Notes: a model not told the origin generated them from the sequence alone. 64,000 nt of DNA from Batkoa obscura (GCA_030770535.1 JASVEC010000001.1:434001-498000); one strand, 5' to 3'; numbered from the stretch's first letter, positions 35,875 through 48,163 are shown. Translations and numbers: made by a program.

Positions 35875-38070
35875 CTAATCATCCTCTCTAATAGATCTTA
35901 AATAGCCAATATCCTCTTCATCAAAATTGTCATCATCTACAAATGAATCAATATTACTATAAACATTAGGTGAATTAGGTCGATCATTAGAAATAGTAGC
36001 AAATTTCCATGATGAAAAAAAACGTCGAATTTTCTGAGATGTAGATAATTTTGTATTATTTCTAATTATTGAATCTTCTTCATCAGAATCATAATATAAT
36101 GAATTATTATTATTTGAAGTAACTTCAACTGCCATAGATCTCGAAGGTGAATTACGATTATAATTAGAATTATTTCTTGAATTAAATATATCCACTTCGT
36201 TTCTTTCAAAATTGGTAATGTTTGATTGAATTCTACGTTCTTCTTTTATTCTTTCATTTTTTAATATTTCCCTACCTTCCCTTAATCTTTCAATTGAGTT
36301 TTGATCTTCCAATAATAAATTATCAATTGAAAAATAATTAAATAATTTTTTATGCCACTGAAAGATGGAAAATAATACTGGAATTAAGATTAATAATGGA
36401 AAATAATTACTGAATTTGCCCAAAAATGGTACCAAATCGATTACCCCCATCAATTGATAAAATACTGAGTTTTCAACCGATGCTGATCCTGCTAACATTA
36501 AAAAGTTATAATATAATGGCATTGCTAATTTACATAAATATTCGCCACTTAATAATAATGATATAGAATCCGTATGTTGATTAGGTACTAATACATAATA
36601 ATTAAATATTTTGACTTGAAATAAAGAAGAATAAGCACAATAAGACATAAATAATATTAAAATGGCAGATATAAATTGTAATAAGGAATAAGCTCCTTGT
36701 AATTGGTTGAAAAATAGAGCTATTATAGATAATGTGATATTGGGTATTTTGAATGTTAATTCTGACCAAAGTATAATAACAGATAATATTAAAAATAAGA
36801 AACTACTTAATTTAAAATAAGTTGGTTCAATTAATACATAATAATACCATAATATTGTTATCTTTAAATCATCCCATTTACTACCATTTAATATCATTAA
36901 TTCTGATGTTAGTTTTTTATCACTATTTTTACTACAATTTATAATATCTTGAATTAAAAATGCTTCTTTTAATAGTTGTTCCCATAATGCTTGATTTCTT
37001 TCTTTTAATTTTAAATTTCTTTTTAATTTTAAATGAATTTGATCTAAATATTCTTCTGTTATAATATCAGGTATTAATTCATTATTATTATTATTATTTC
37101 TCGTTATTGTTAATTCATATAAATAAGCTAAATCTAAGTTAAATTCTTTTAATATTAAATGAAATTCATTTTGTATATTTTGATTTGTTTGCTGATTTAT
37201 TTTATTTGATATTAATTGTATAATACTTAATATTTGTTTTAATTCATATTCACTTTCATTTAATTTTTCTTTTAATATTGGTGCTTGAATTTCCATTTTT
37301 TTTAATCTTTCAGTTGGACTTGAATATATCCAAAATTGTTTAGGTACATCTATTAATCCATATCCCATAAAACATATTATTAATAATAATCCATAACAAT
37401 TTGATATTGCTATTAAATAACTTTTGGTTGCTTGACTATAATAAAATATTATATATTATTTAAATTAATAAAATAAAAAACTTACAAGCTATTTAATTGA
37501 TTTTTGATAACTATATAAACTACTGCTATTATACCAACACCACCAATAATAGATAAATAAACTAATTGTCTTAAAATAGCTTTTCTTAGTTTACGTTTCC
37601 AATTAAATCCACCTAAATCTAAATATCTTTCCATTATTGGTATAATTATCCTAAACAAAAGAGGAAAATTGATCTATAATTCTGTATAATAATACTATTT
37701 GTTATAAAAACTTACCAATTTAATACAAATGAAGTCCAATAAACAATCCTCCAAATAATATATAATACTTTATTATCAATGTATAATACTGGCTCAATGC
37801 ATAAACTTAAATCCGAAGTTTCTTTCAAACATAAATCATATTTTGTCTAATATTAAATTAATAATTAAAATTTAAAAAAATAATGTTTTTACTTACCGAT
37901 AATAAATCAATAGGTAACAAGAAGAAAGCAGAGAAAGGGAATGACCAAGCTAGAGTAACAATCAATAAAATAAAATTAAAGTTTTTAAACGAAGTATATC
38001 GGTTTAATATTAATATCACTATTCCAATAGTTAATAAAAACAATAAGGCTAATAAAAAGTAATTGAGCAT
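35875..38070 (-). CDS. LMBR1-domain membrane protein, LMBD2-like
   Basis: Multi-pass membrane protein of the LMBR1 family, closest by motif to LMBD2 (LMBRD2), which in animals acts with G-protein-coupled receptors. Four exons, 37897-38070, 37716-37846, 37486-37650 and 35875-37435; 676 aa. Helix 1 is MLNYFLLALLFLLTIGIVIL. AWSFPFSAFFLLPIDLLS is the family's FLLPLD-type motif. IIWRIVYWTSFVLNWIIIPIMERYLDLGGF matches the LMBD2 segment ending in SGGF, and ICFMGYGLIDVPKQFW is close to the LMBD2 motif LLLGYGLVEIPR. A coiled, Asn-rich cytosolic loop (about residues 190-310) separates the two membrane blocks, and the C-terminus is charged and Asn/Asp-rich. Both membrane halves are intact. Confidence 0.9.
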
Positions 38071-38616
38071 ATCTTTCTCACTCTTATTGAGGTAAATAGA
38101 TTAGTTATTAGTAAGCTCTAGATGATATTGTTGAGCTTGGATTAATGAATAAAAATATAAAACTTAGTTTATGCTATTTTTATTAAATTTCTTGGTATTA
38201 AGAACTGTTCATTTTTTATTGGTTAAAATTCAAATTTCATTAATTTTATGCTCAGAGAAAAACTTCAATCATCAGAGCTAAAAACTTGAATTTTAGTTCA
38301 AAAAATTCCAATTGCAGCCCTAAAAAAGTATATAAAACGTAATTTATCGAATTTTTTATTAACACATTTTTTTCAATAAAAAAATACAATTCATTAAACT
38401 TTATTTTATTAACAATTCAAGTTCATAAAGCCAAGCTTTTTACTTGATACCTACTTGTTGATTTTTAGACTGTTTATTGCACCTATTATAGCGTAAAGGC
38501 CCAATAATAAAACCTTAGATTCTTCTTTCATTAATTAAATTATATAAAAGTTGTTGACACCTTACTGCTGGTTTAGTGTCATCTAACTTAATATTGCTTA
38601 TAAAATAAAACTAAGA

Positions 38617-38719
38617 TATGGGGGGTGTTTTTTTGATTTCATTACTTTCTATTTTTTAAGCGCTATTTGAGCGGAAAGATTGTTAGTAAAATTCTTAAAT
38701 AAAAAAATACACCCCCATG
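38617..38719 (-). mobile_element. 105-bp TIR element copy 8
   Basis: Ends TATGGGGGGTGTTTTTTT and ATACACCCCCATG; reverse; core intact. Confidence 0.85.
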
Positions 38720-39105
38720 TACTGACTAAGTAGTTTTGTTAGTTGCATTAAATTATTATCAACTAACAAAATGGACTGTATAGATTTAAATATTATAACT
38801 TATATTTTGATAGTTAAAATGTTAGTATAGTAGCATATCTATTGAATTGTTCTAAGTAAAATAAAGTATTTAAATTCAATAAAACACTTAAAATGAAATT
38901 AATATTTATTAGTAAATAGATACTTGATCCTATTTATATAATAATCTTTAAATAATATAAATATTATTATGGTATTATATGGTAAAGTAAGTTGTAGGTT
39001 AAATTATTGATAAGTTTTAATAATGTTTTTTAAATAGAGTGTTGATTTGAATAAAATATAAGTTGAATCAATAGTACAAGTATATATACAATATTGATAA
39101 AACAA

Positions 39106-39209
39106 TATGGGGATGTATTTTTGTGTTTAAGGATTTTACTAACAATCTTTCCACTCAAATAGCGTCTAAAAGATGGAAAAAGTGATGAAGCCAAAAAAAC
39201 ACCCCCATA
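39106..39209 (+). mobile_element. 105-bp TIR element copy 9
   Basis: Ends TATGGGGATGTATTTTTG and ACACCCCCATA; forward; near consensus. Confidence 0.85.
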
Positions 39210-39648
39210 TCTAAATGATTTCAATATTCTGTAATGAAATGAATATAATAATGAAATTGTTTAAACTATAGATATTAATCATCAATCATTAAAATAATTG
39301 ATAGATCAATAATTGAAATTTCATTCAAAATCATAATAAACATTGACACATTATTGTTGGGAAACGTATTAATACGTTTTTTTTAATTGTGGTGGATATA
39401 AATTTCTGTCATACAATAAATTTCAACTAATAAAATTGATCCTAGAAAGGTATTGAATTAATTTGATTAGTTAAAGCTCTTTTAGCATGGCTTAAGTTAA
39501 AGTTTGGTAAACATAAAAAAATCGCCCAACCAATCTATTAAAAATTATTAAAATAAGATTTCTAAATTCAAATTTAAATCTAAAAAATTAATTAAAAGAA
39601 AAAGAAACTCACTTATATCTAATAGAATATAATAAGTATCCATTTTAT

Positions 39649-41022
39649 TTAACTCTCACTATCAACAATCTTTACCACAACACCCACCGCTATAGTTGAA
39701 GAAGCTTTTCTTAATGCAATTCTACCCAACGAAGGGACCAAATAAAAACAATCAATAGCAATAGGTTCTTTAAATGTTAGCTCTACCAATGCATTATCAC
39801 CGGGTACTAATTCATCTACTTCTTTAATGTCACTTTGATCATTAATTTTTTTAATCAATCTAGCAAAAACACAAGAATTAGAATGTAAATTATGGCTATC
39901 GATCATGACCTCAAATCCCTCCTTAATACCTTCATTATCCTTTTTATTAGAATAAGATAGTACTGTGATATAAGCTAATAGTGAACGCACAGGTAGAGAT
40001 GGATTTTTATCGGGATGACTCAACAAATGGCCACGTCGAATACTTCTATGATTGATATTTGTTAACTTAAAAGTGACCTTATTATCTTGTGATACACTAT
40101 TCACTCTTTCATTATTAAATTCAATAAATTCTACTTTACTTTTTTTATTATTAGGAGATATAATAATAGTATCTCCACAAGTTAAAATTCCACTTTCAAT
40201 TTTACCTATACATAGCATCTCACTGGATGATAACTGAATGGTATCTTGGATCGATATTCTTAGTAAATCTTCGTTTGGTTGTTGATTATTGACTTTGATT
40301 TCATCCAATAATTCAATTAAAATTTTATCATTATACCAAGTTAAGTTAGTAGATGCTTGAATCACATTCTCTCCATTGTAACTACAGACAGGTATAAAAT
40401 AAGTAGTAGTATGACTCTTTAAATAAGGAATACTCTCAACAACTTTATTGATATTATCCACTAATTCGTTATATTTCTGTTGATCATGGTGAATCAGATC
40501 CATTTTATTAATAATAAAAATAAGCTCCTTAACCCTCATATTTTTAATAAAAGTCAAGTGTTTTTTCAAATGTTGTTGACGAGCTTCTTGATTATCAACA
40601 CTAGAAACAACAAATAAAGCAACATCTACCTTAGAGATCCCAGTGATCATATTTTTAATAAAATTTGGATTTGCAGAGATATCCGATATATTAATCACTT
40701 TAGTTTCACTTTCAATCGAATATAATTTGTGACTATTTGGTCGATTATTATTATTGTTACTATTGAAGTCAATATTAATTGTACTTTGATCATAAATACT
40801 GTTAATACTATTGATATTATCTTTGAGCCCTTGCTTGAATAAAGAGTTGTATTTATCTAAACTATTTTTACCTTCATTAAGAGATAGATGCTCCAATTGA
40901 TATTCTTGTAGGGAAATAGGATCCCTTTTATTATAAAAATAAATTAATTGTGCTAATACATTACATTTACCACTCAACTCATCCCCTACAATTATCATAT
41001 TCATTGTTTCTTTATTATTCAT
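39649..41022 (-). CDS. Divergent eEF1A-like protein with degraded GTPase motifs
   Basis: Single-exon 457-aa protein with the length and domain order of eEF1A/eRF3-type translational GTPases. FIKNMITGISKVDVALFVVSS (about 121-141) and FIINKMDL (about 169-176, the NKxD motif) are plainly eEF1A-derived, and the C-terminal beta-barrel domains continue to IALRKASSTIAVGVVVKI. The nucleotide-binding core is altered. P-loop GHxDxGKS/T is replaced by GDELSGKC (13-20). The switch II DxPGH is replaced by DISAN (114-118). Switch I keeps only traces (DQSTINID), and an Asn run sits at about 88-93. GTP hydrolysis is therefore doubtful, though the frame is fully open. It could be an eEF1A paralogue reused for a non-GTPase role or a fast-evolving Hbs1/eRF3 relative; I favour the former. 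It is encoded just downstream of the RNF121-like gene (174 bp apart, same strand). Confidence 0.82.
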   Translation of the reverse strand: MNNKETMNMIIVGDELSGKCNVLAQLIYFYNKRDPISLQEYQLEHLSLNEGKNSLDKYNSLFKQGLKDNINSINSIYDQSTINIDFNSNNNNNRPNSHKLYSIESETKVINISDISANPNFIKNMITGISKVDVALFVVSSVDNQEARQQHLKKHLTFIKNMRVKELIFIINKMDLIHHDQQKYNELVDNINKVVESIPYLKSHTTTYFIPVCSYNGENVIQASTNLTWYNDKILIELLDEIKVNNQQPNEDLLRISIQDTIQLSSSEMLCIGKIESGILTCGDTIIISPNNKKSKVEFIEFNNERVNSVSQDNKVTFKLTNINHRSIRRGHLLSHPDKNPSLPVRSLLAYITVLSYSNKKDNEGIKEGFEVMIDSHNLHSNSCVFARLIKKINDQSDIKEVDELVPGDNALVELTFKEPIAIDCFYLVPSLGRIALRKASSTIAVGVVVKIVDSES

Positions 41023-41196
41023 ATTGGATTAATTTTAACTAAATTTTACTAAAACTATTGAATTGCTTGGAATGTGACGTTTGATTTCATTATTTAAATT
41101 TCAACCAATAAAAGTGGATCATCAATCCTATTATTTGAACTTTTAAAATAGAAATCGAATGATAAAAATAAAATAAAAACTTTACTAAAATTTGAT

Positions 41197-42605
41197 TTAT
41201 TTAAGCTTCAATAGCCAATAAGAGCCTTGTACTAAGAGTAAGATCAGAGGTTGCCAAACGATGAGGTACCTTACATAATCCAACAAATTTAAAAAGTACA
41301 TCTGTTGCGTATCCCATGGATTATTTTTAAAATTACTCAAGTCCACTTTTTCAAGGCAATAAGGACATATTTCTTTTTTACCAATGATACACCATCCACG
41401 TATACATTTTTCATGAAATTCGTGATCGCATTCTAACTTGTATATGTTATCTTGTAGTACAATTTTATTATCATTTGTATCATTATTATTATTGTAGAAT
41501 TCATTTTCTTTTTCAATCTCTCTTAAATGCCAACCACAAATACCACATTTGTTTGTTTCTATCTGCTTACTTGGTATACCGTCTTTGACATAATACTATT
41601 TATAAATATTAATACCAATATTCTTAACGTTGATATAATATAACTTACCCCTAAAGCAGAAGCCATTCTATCTGAGCACAGCTCTGCAAAATCTCTTGAC
41701 AAAATACTAATGAATCAATAAATATTAATAACATATAACTATGAAAATAATTACCCAAAATACAAGCCATAGCATAACAACTTAAAAGGCAATGAAATCA
41801 TAAATTCACTAGTTTCATTAGGTTGCTCTGGTGGTGGTATCATAAATAAAGTGATCATCAACCCAATATATCCTATCATACCTACAACATATGAAATGTT
41901 ATGAGTAACTTCAAACCATTTGTAAACTAAACTGTAAATAGAGAATTATTAAGAATCATAACATTAAAAATGATAACTTACCGAGGAGTCAGGTGATTCA
42001 ATGGGGTTTTTGATGCTTGGTAAATGACTAAAAATAAAACGTCAATATACAATTGGCAATAAAATTTCTATTTTTGACTTACTCCAAGAGTTTAAAATTG
42101 AAAAAAAGCACCAAAAATAAGTAAATGCTGGAACTGGTGTGATAAAATAAAAGAACAAAATAGGGATTAACCTTAAAGAAAAGGAGTGGGTTAAATTGCT
42201 ATTATTAATATCCTTTTATATTTAAATGGTTTACCATAATCCTACTAAAGACACAAATTGATATGATTTATATGCTTTCTTTTTCCAATATAAAACTAAC
42301 CATTGTATAAAAATAACAAAAAATAGTAATATTATTAACATTAAGAAATGCATATTTTCATGACCTAAAAAACTATCAGTTAGTTAATTACTCTAAGATT
42401 ATTGTCTTTTTCTTATTACCCTTATGCACTTTTTGATATTCTTGTTCCTGTTTTTGCCTATTTATAATTAATTTTATGACTCAAATTTATAAATCTTTTA
42501 CATCTCCTTCATTCTAGTTTCATGACCATTTAACTCGTGACTTAGCTAGTAAACCAATATTTATTCATTATCGTAAACTTTGATTAGTTCTTTTACCTCC
42601 ACCAT
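41197..42605 (-). CDS. RNF121/RNF175-like RING membrane E3 ligase
   Basis: Multi-pass membrane RING protein of the RNF121 family, an ER/Golgi ubiquitin ligase in animals. Nine exons: 42597-42605, 42502-42545, 42420-42457, 42235-42364, 42083-42171, 41982-42027, 41755-41931, 41649-41706 and 41197-41595; 329 aa, near the family's 327. The first coding exon is only 9 nt (MVE). Motifs in order: LSHELNGHETRM, HKGHENMHFLML, membrane helices, KTPLNHLTPRLVYKWFE, LLCYGLYFGILSRDFAELCSDRMASALGYYVKDGIPSKQ, then RING CGICGWH (near 213), LECDHEFHEKCIRGWCIIGKK and CPYCLEKVDL, and the C-terminal NPWD...LLDLCRYLIVWQPLIL. All zinc ligands visible. An Asn run sits inside the RING loop. Short exons hide it from simple ORF reading. 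Confidence 0.93.
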
Positions 42606-42871
42606 TTTTTTAAAAATTAAAAATTAAAAAAATTAATAAAGAAATGAAAATTGAAGCTTAAAGCGAGACAAGATAAGCCAAATTTACTATTTATTTTTAG
42701 TATTACCAAATATAGTAACTATATTTAATCAAAAACATAGGGGGATCCAGTGGAAGGGGAATTATTAAGTTGGATTCTTTTATTTGGTATCCTTCGAGTT
42801 GTATCTCTCCGTCTACGTATATTTCTATTCAAATTATTAATTAACTCTTTCTATCATCTATTATAAAACTC
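42606..42871. other. Short intergenic spacer
   Basis: 266 bp between the RNF121-like start and the SNF5-like stop codon, both on the minus strand. Nothing further recognised. Confidence 0.5.
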
Positions 42872-44376
42872 TTACTTTGATTTAACCTCTTCCAAGCCCA
42901 ATTGTTTTTCCATTAAATTAGGTAATAATTTAATCAGCTTAGGTAGCGTTGGATTCAATTGTATCGAATCTTTAAATAAATTACTTTTATCATTCTTAGC
43001 ATTAATACTCATAACATTATCAGTACTCTCATTCCTACTATTGGTATTCTCCTTAAGTTTTTCAATCGTTTGTATATAACTATTCGTTGATAAAGCTGCT
43101 TGAAGTAGATTGTCCATCTCATTCCGATACCCTTCTTTTTTACTTTTTCTTTCTAGATACGTGATTGCTTCTACTTTTTGTTCCATAAACTGAAATAGTT
43201 GTTCACGGATACTATGTGCTATCATGACCTTGAATTCTCCACCAATGCCCAAATCTGCTGCTAATATATTTGCAAAGTTTTCTGGACTTATTTCAGAATC
43301 TAAATTCCAATTAAATTCATCTTGATAATGGTAGTTGCCTATCATTAAATCTAACTGTATAATAGAATAGATTTTAATATATTAAAATAAAAATAAATTT
43401 AAACTTACTTTAATTAAAAGAACAATATCGATTTCATTTTCATATTCCAGAAATAAAGTTTGATTTTTTTGAATTTCATTCATAATAAAATCATATTTTT
43501 CAATCTGACTTTTGATACTATTTTCTATAATGTTTATTAAATTTGAGTTTTCTAAGTTTAAATCAATACATAAGATTTCAGCAAACTTTAATGCCGTGAT
43601 TTGAGTTTCTATTACTTTTTAGTACCAATAAGTAAAATCTAAATTGGAAAAAAGTTACCATTTTCATTCCACAAAAATACATCCTTTAAAAAATAATCTC
43701 CCAAATCCAAATCAATGCGTATGGGTATTAAACTATCACACATCCTCTCATCACCATCTAAATTCTCCTCAACTTTTTCCCTTTTTAACTTTAAGATTCT
43801 AAAAATTAAATTAGTAACTCAATAATCTATTTTAGTCTTCACAATTACCTAGAACACATTTTATTTTTACTAATTATCCTACTTTTATCCATCATATCCT
43901 TAATCTGATCCGGAAAATATGAATACTCTTGAAGCATTCTTTGATATGTAGTAGACAAAGGTACTAGCAGTGAAGTATCTCCCTGTTTCAATCTTACTTC
44001 ATAGCTACTTCTACTCCCGAATGATACTTCTCTTTCCATTCTAGGTAAACTCAAATCTGTATTAATTATTGCTTCACTTCGGGTTCTAAGACTATTTTGT
44101 TAGCTAAACTTTTATATTTTGTTTTATGACCTACCTAATATTACTTATAGGTGGGGTATTTATATTATTATTTAAACTCCAAATATTTGTATTTCCCTAT
44201 TAAAAATTGATCTCTTTTAGGCATATTCCCCTATTCTATGATAGATAAAACCTTACCTTATTGAAATTGGGGTTCAGTGGGGACCCTTGGTAAGCATCTG
44301 ATTCATTGGTATTGTTCAAGGCACTGTTAACTCGACGGTAGCGCTTCCGGCTCTCTAAGGAAAACACGCCTTGCAT
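42872..44376 (-). CDS. SNF5/SMARCB1-like SWI/SNF chromatin remodeller subunit
   Basis: Core subunit of SWI/SNF-type chromatin remodelling complexes. Six exons, 44257-44376, 44135-44196, 43849-44091, 43659-43798, 43409-43614 and 42872-43354; 417 aa. Two SNF5 repeats are clear. Repeat 1 begins near residue 166 (LIPIRIDLDLGDYFLKDVFLWNEN..ITALKFAEILCIDLNL), and repeat 2 near 258 (LDLMIGNYHYQDEFNWNLDSEISPENFANILAADLGIGGEFKVMIAHSIREQL), matching the SMARCB1 text SPEEFA..LC..LGLGGEF. After repeat 2 the protein ends in a poorly conserved Asn/Lys-rich tail with EITYLERKSKKEG-like coil. The N-terminal 160 residues are low complexity and lack the animal winged-helix region by eye. Confidence 0.92.
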
Positions 44377-45384
44377 TTTTTTGGTTTTTATTTAATAAAA
44401 ATACAAATGGAGTAGAATTTGAATGAAGATTTCTAAATTCAAATTGAGAATTTTTATTGGCTTATAGCAGCAATGGAGTTAGATAAGCCAATCAAAGTAA
44501 AAATTAATTTATACTAGGAGTTGTGCTTTTTTAATGGGAATTTACTATACATAGCAAATAATATTATAATATTATTAGATATTTTTTAACAAATAAGTTT
44601 TGTATGAAAAGGATGGATATTTTCTATCAGGTTTTAGCTTTGAGGAAAAAAAAGCATACTTGGGATTTTAACTATGTACATCATCAAAGAGCTTGCTTTT
44701 CTGTTGATAGTTTTGCTTAATGGTTAATATTTAAAGTCATTTACCATCTTTTTTATCTTAATATTTAACAAAGTGAAAAGATTTTAGCAACAGTTTTTAA
44801 TAAATTCTAATGGTTGTGGCTATTAATCACAACTTCTTCATGATATATATAAATTAATATTTTCAATGTTGGTAGCTCATATAATTTTAATGAATTGAGA
44901 TTAAGCTAAAAATTCAGGGATAAAGTTAAATCGTTTGTTTTTAGTTTTGGATAAGAACTAAATTTCTAATAATACCTTAAGCTAGACTAAAAAATCTTTA
45001 TCTTTCTAATAAAATAAACAGCGTTGAAGTTTTGTCTTCATAACAAGTTTTGAGTTTTGTTTTTTATCTTCAAATTACGATAGCCATAATTTTATAGTAC
45101 AAAGTATTTTATGGATTACAACTTCAAATATCTCTACTGCATAAGCCAGATTTTACATTCAGAACTATAGTTTGTGTTATATTTGTTAATATTATGAAGA
45201 TTCCTATCAAACAAGACAGTTTGTAATTGTAATTTTTATTCTTTTCAATCCATTATTTTTAAGTCATTATCTTTATTCAAAAGTAAAAGTTACTCTTTAC
45301 AATCTTTCTATCAATTTTTAAAAGTTAATTTTAAAGCTAATTGTGTTATTAGATAAATGTAAAAGGATACTAAAAAAGCAAAAA

Positions 45385-45490
45385 ATGAGGGTGTTTTTTT
45401 TGGCTTCATTACTTTTTCCATTTTTTAAACGCTATTTGAGCGGAAAGATTGTTAGTGAAATTCTTAAACAAAAAAATACATCCCCAGATA
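45385..45490 (-). mobile_element. 105-bp TIR element copy 10
   Basis: Ends ATGAGGGTGTTTTTTTT and ATACATCCCCAGATA; reverse; core ACGCTATTTGAGCGG. Confidence 0.8.
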
Positions 45491-46356
45491 TAGAAAAGGA
45501 CTGAAGTGAATTCATATTAAGGCTTTATGGTTTCGAATAATACAAGTATTTGGTTTTCTAATTATAGGAAGATATTAAAAGTTTCATATTTTTACAGCAT
45601 AATTAATTTATTTGAAACTTTAATAAAAATAAGAGCTATAAGGGTCAAAAATTGCCTTGTCTTGTTGAAAATGACATAAAGAATTGAATTATTGAAGCAA
45701 ATTCCGATCATAACCTTTTGCACCCACTCACATAATCCTTTCAGCATAGATGAAAGCTAAAAATAAAAACGAATTTAATGTTAAAGATAAACTTCTAATT
45801 AAATAAAAAGCTTAATAAAATTGAAAAGCCAAAGAATTCCAAGCTGATAAAACTTAAAAATTAACTTAAATTTTATTCTTTCTTAATAAGCCTTATTAAA
45901 TGCTTGTTCCAGACTTAATATTTTACTTTAAAGGATTTATTAAAAGCCTACCTTTGATAATATGAAAAGATGTATTTTCAAGCCAAAGTTTTGCTTTATG
46001 GGCCTTACTTCCTTCAGTAAAATGCTATCTATGATCCTGGTCTTTAGTTAATAAAGTAATGTGTTCGCTTTCATTTAAAATATTAAGATCCAATGGATAA
46101 AACCCGAAAAATATGTATATTTTACTTTTTATGATAAAACGGAGGCTTTGTTATTGATAATATTTTATACTAGCATTAGTATATTTAATATATAATTTTT
46201 TCTACCTTACTACAATTCTATCCTACTTAATAATAATAAATAATTCAAACAAGTACGACAAGACAATAATTAATTGAAAACTGGTGGATCTCTTTATGTA
46301 TTAAAAGAGGCTTTATTAACATTAAATAATAAGTAAAATAGTAGAAGGAATAAGGG

Positions 46357-46364
46357 TATATAAA
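46357..46364 (+). promoter_or_regulatory. TATA box of Gly/Tyr-rich gene 1
   Basis: TATATAAA 58 bp before the ATG. Preceded by AGAGGCTTTATTAA, a motif also found (AGAGGCTTATTAA) before the TATA box of gene 3. Confidence 0.6.
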
Positions 46365-46414
46365 CTCAAGAAAAATATCCATTTAAAATCATCAATAAGA
46401 ATCGAAACATCAAA

Positions 46415-46780
46415 ATGAAATATTTATTTATCGCTACTTCTTTATTATCTATTGTCACTGTTAATTCATTGCCAGCTGACACTGCTGCTACTAACACCAA
46501 TGCTGTTGCTCCCGCTGCTAATGGTGATTCGAACTCAGTAGAAGCTAAAGGATTTGATCCTTATGGTGGTTATGGTGGTTATGGTGGGTACCCTTACGGC
46601 GGGTATCCTTCCGGTGGATATCCTTATGGGGGTTATCCTAGCAGTTATTACAACTATTACCAACAACCTTACCAATATCAAAGAAACCCAAGCATATTAG
46701 GGTCTATCTTTGGTCAAAACGGATTAGTTAACTCCATCTTAGGTACCAATGGTGGTGGTGGTGTTGGTGGTATCTTATAA
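46415..46780 (+). CDS. Secreted Gly/Tyr/Pro-rich protein 1
   Basis: 121-aa single-exon protein of unknown function. Signal peptide MKYLFIATSLLSIVTVNS, an Ala/Asn/Thr-rich spacer (about 19-48), then a repetitive region built on GGY and GGYPYGGYP units (about 51-76), a Tyr/Gln-rich segment (YYNYYQQPYQYQ) and a C-terminal ILGSIFG...GGGGVGG tail. No cysteines in the mature part. The composition recalls structural extracellular proteins in which tyrosines can crosslink; that is inference. First of three tandem relatives on the same strand (48.8 and 51.3 kb). A strong TATA box and favoured codons in the leader suggest regulated, high expression. Confidence 0.82.
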   Translation: MKYLFIATSLLSIVTVNSLPADTAATNTNAVAPAANGDSNSVEAKGFDPYGGYGGYGGYPYGGYPSGGYPYGGYPSSYYNYYQQPYQYQRNPSILGSIFGQNGLVNSILGTNGGGGVGGIL

Positions 46781-46923
46781 TAAACTTATTTATTTGCAAA
46801 TTATTTTTTACTTTAATTTTAACTTTTATCTTTATAGTTTTTACATAGCTTTTTTAACTAATTTTAATTAAATCTAATATTTATAGGCATTTATTATCGA
46901 ACTTTAAACTCGAGAAGCCATAA

Positions 46924-47029
46924 TTTGGGGATGTATTTTTTTATTTAGTAATTTTACTAACAATCTTTCCGCTCAAATAGCGCTTAAAAAATGAAAAAAA
47001 TAATGAAACCAGGAAAAACATCCCCATTT
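46924..47029 (+). mobile_element. 105-bp TIR element copy 11
   Basis: Termini GGGGATGTATTTTTTT and AAAACATCCCC are flanked on both sides by ATTT, informative for the target-site duplication. Forward. Confidence 0.85.
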
Positions 47030-47071
47030 GGTATTGGGAACTTATTTAGTATTGCTAATACGTTTAATATA

Positions 47072-47175
47072 TATGGGGATGTATTTTTTTGTTTAAGAAT
47101 TTTACTAACAACTTTTCCACTCAAATAGCGCTTAAAAATGGAAAAAGTGATGAAACCAAAAAGAACATCCTCATA
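47072..47175 (+). mobile_element. 105-bp TIR element copy 12
   Basis: Ends TATGGGGATGTATTTTTTTG and AACATCCTCATA; forward, 42 bp after copy 11. Confidence 0.85.
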
Positions 47176-48016
47176 TGAACTATTTTTTTAACGATTTAAT
47201 TGATAATTTTTTAAAAATTAGAATTCCTCAAAAAGCAAATAATGTAGTAAGATCAAAAAGAGACCACCAGGTATTAACTTTTAGTCGTATGAACGTAGGT
47301 GGAGCTATTTTTTGAATTACAACTGTTTTCAAATGACTGCTTTCTATTTCATCAGATAAAAGTTTTTTATACAAATTTAAAAAGGTAGCGATTTCAAGCA
47401 ATTCATTGACTAAATACGTTCAGAATGGAAACATTTATAGAGTAGAATGGAAAGACAAAAAAGCAATTCACCAATGTCTTTTTATTTACTTCCTTTCTAG
47501 CCACAGGTTTGAAAGGTTCGTCTTTACAAACTATCCCTAGTCCAAGTTAAGAGAAAACAAGATGCTCTTGAAAACTCGGTATATAATTTAAAAATACCCC
47601 CAAAACGGGTAATCAATGACAATGAGAAAGGGTTTGAATATAAGATTATGGCACTCATTCTGATATAAATAAGCGGAAACTGATATTATTATCTATGGAG
47701 GCAAATAATATTTAATTGCTATATAAGTAGAAAGTTGGTACACAGCAGGGTCTTATGTTAATATTTTTAATAACAAAGTTGCTGGTATTTATTCACAATC
47801 CAACAATTTTTTCCATACTTAAAATTAAATTAAATTAAATTAAATTTCTTACGTTTTTATATTAAAATTACTCAATAGTTAAATTTTCATCAATAGCTGT
47901 TTTGTTTCTGGCCAGATTTTAAATAAAAATAAAAAATTTACTATACCTTTATATTATATTGTTTTGAATGTCATTTATCATTAAAATTGATTAAAATTAT
48001 TGTAAGTAATCCTTTA

Positions 48017-48121
48017 TATGGGGATGTTTTTTTTGGTTTCATTATTTTTTCCATTTTTTAGGCGCTATTTGAGCGGAAAGATTGTTAGTAAAATTATTAA
48101 ATAAAAAAATACATCCCCATA
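48017..48121 (-). mobile_element. 105-bp TIR element copy 13
   Basis: Ends TATGGGGATGTTTTTTTT and ATACATCCCCATA; reverse. Confidence 0.85.
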
Positions 48122-48163
48122 TGGAAAATTTTTAAAAAGCGCAATTAAATAGTAATCATTATA

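Larger units (their letters stand above)
38071..39648. other. 1.6-kb gene-free interval
   Basis: Contains two TIR elements in opposite orientations (38617-38719, 39106-39209); no gene seen. Confidence 0.6.
44377..46414. other. 2-kb interval upstream of the Gly/Tyr-rich cluster
   Basis: One TIR element (45385-45490). The stretch about 46138-46360 resembles the region about 51022-51235 upstream of the third cluster gene (for example ACTAGCAT and AGAGGCTT), so the genes were duplicated with upstream sequence. Confidence 0.55.
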
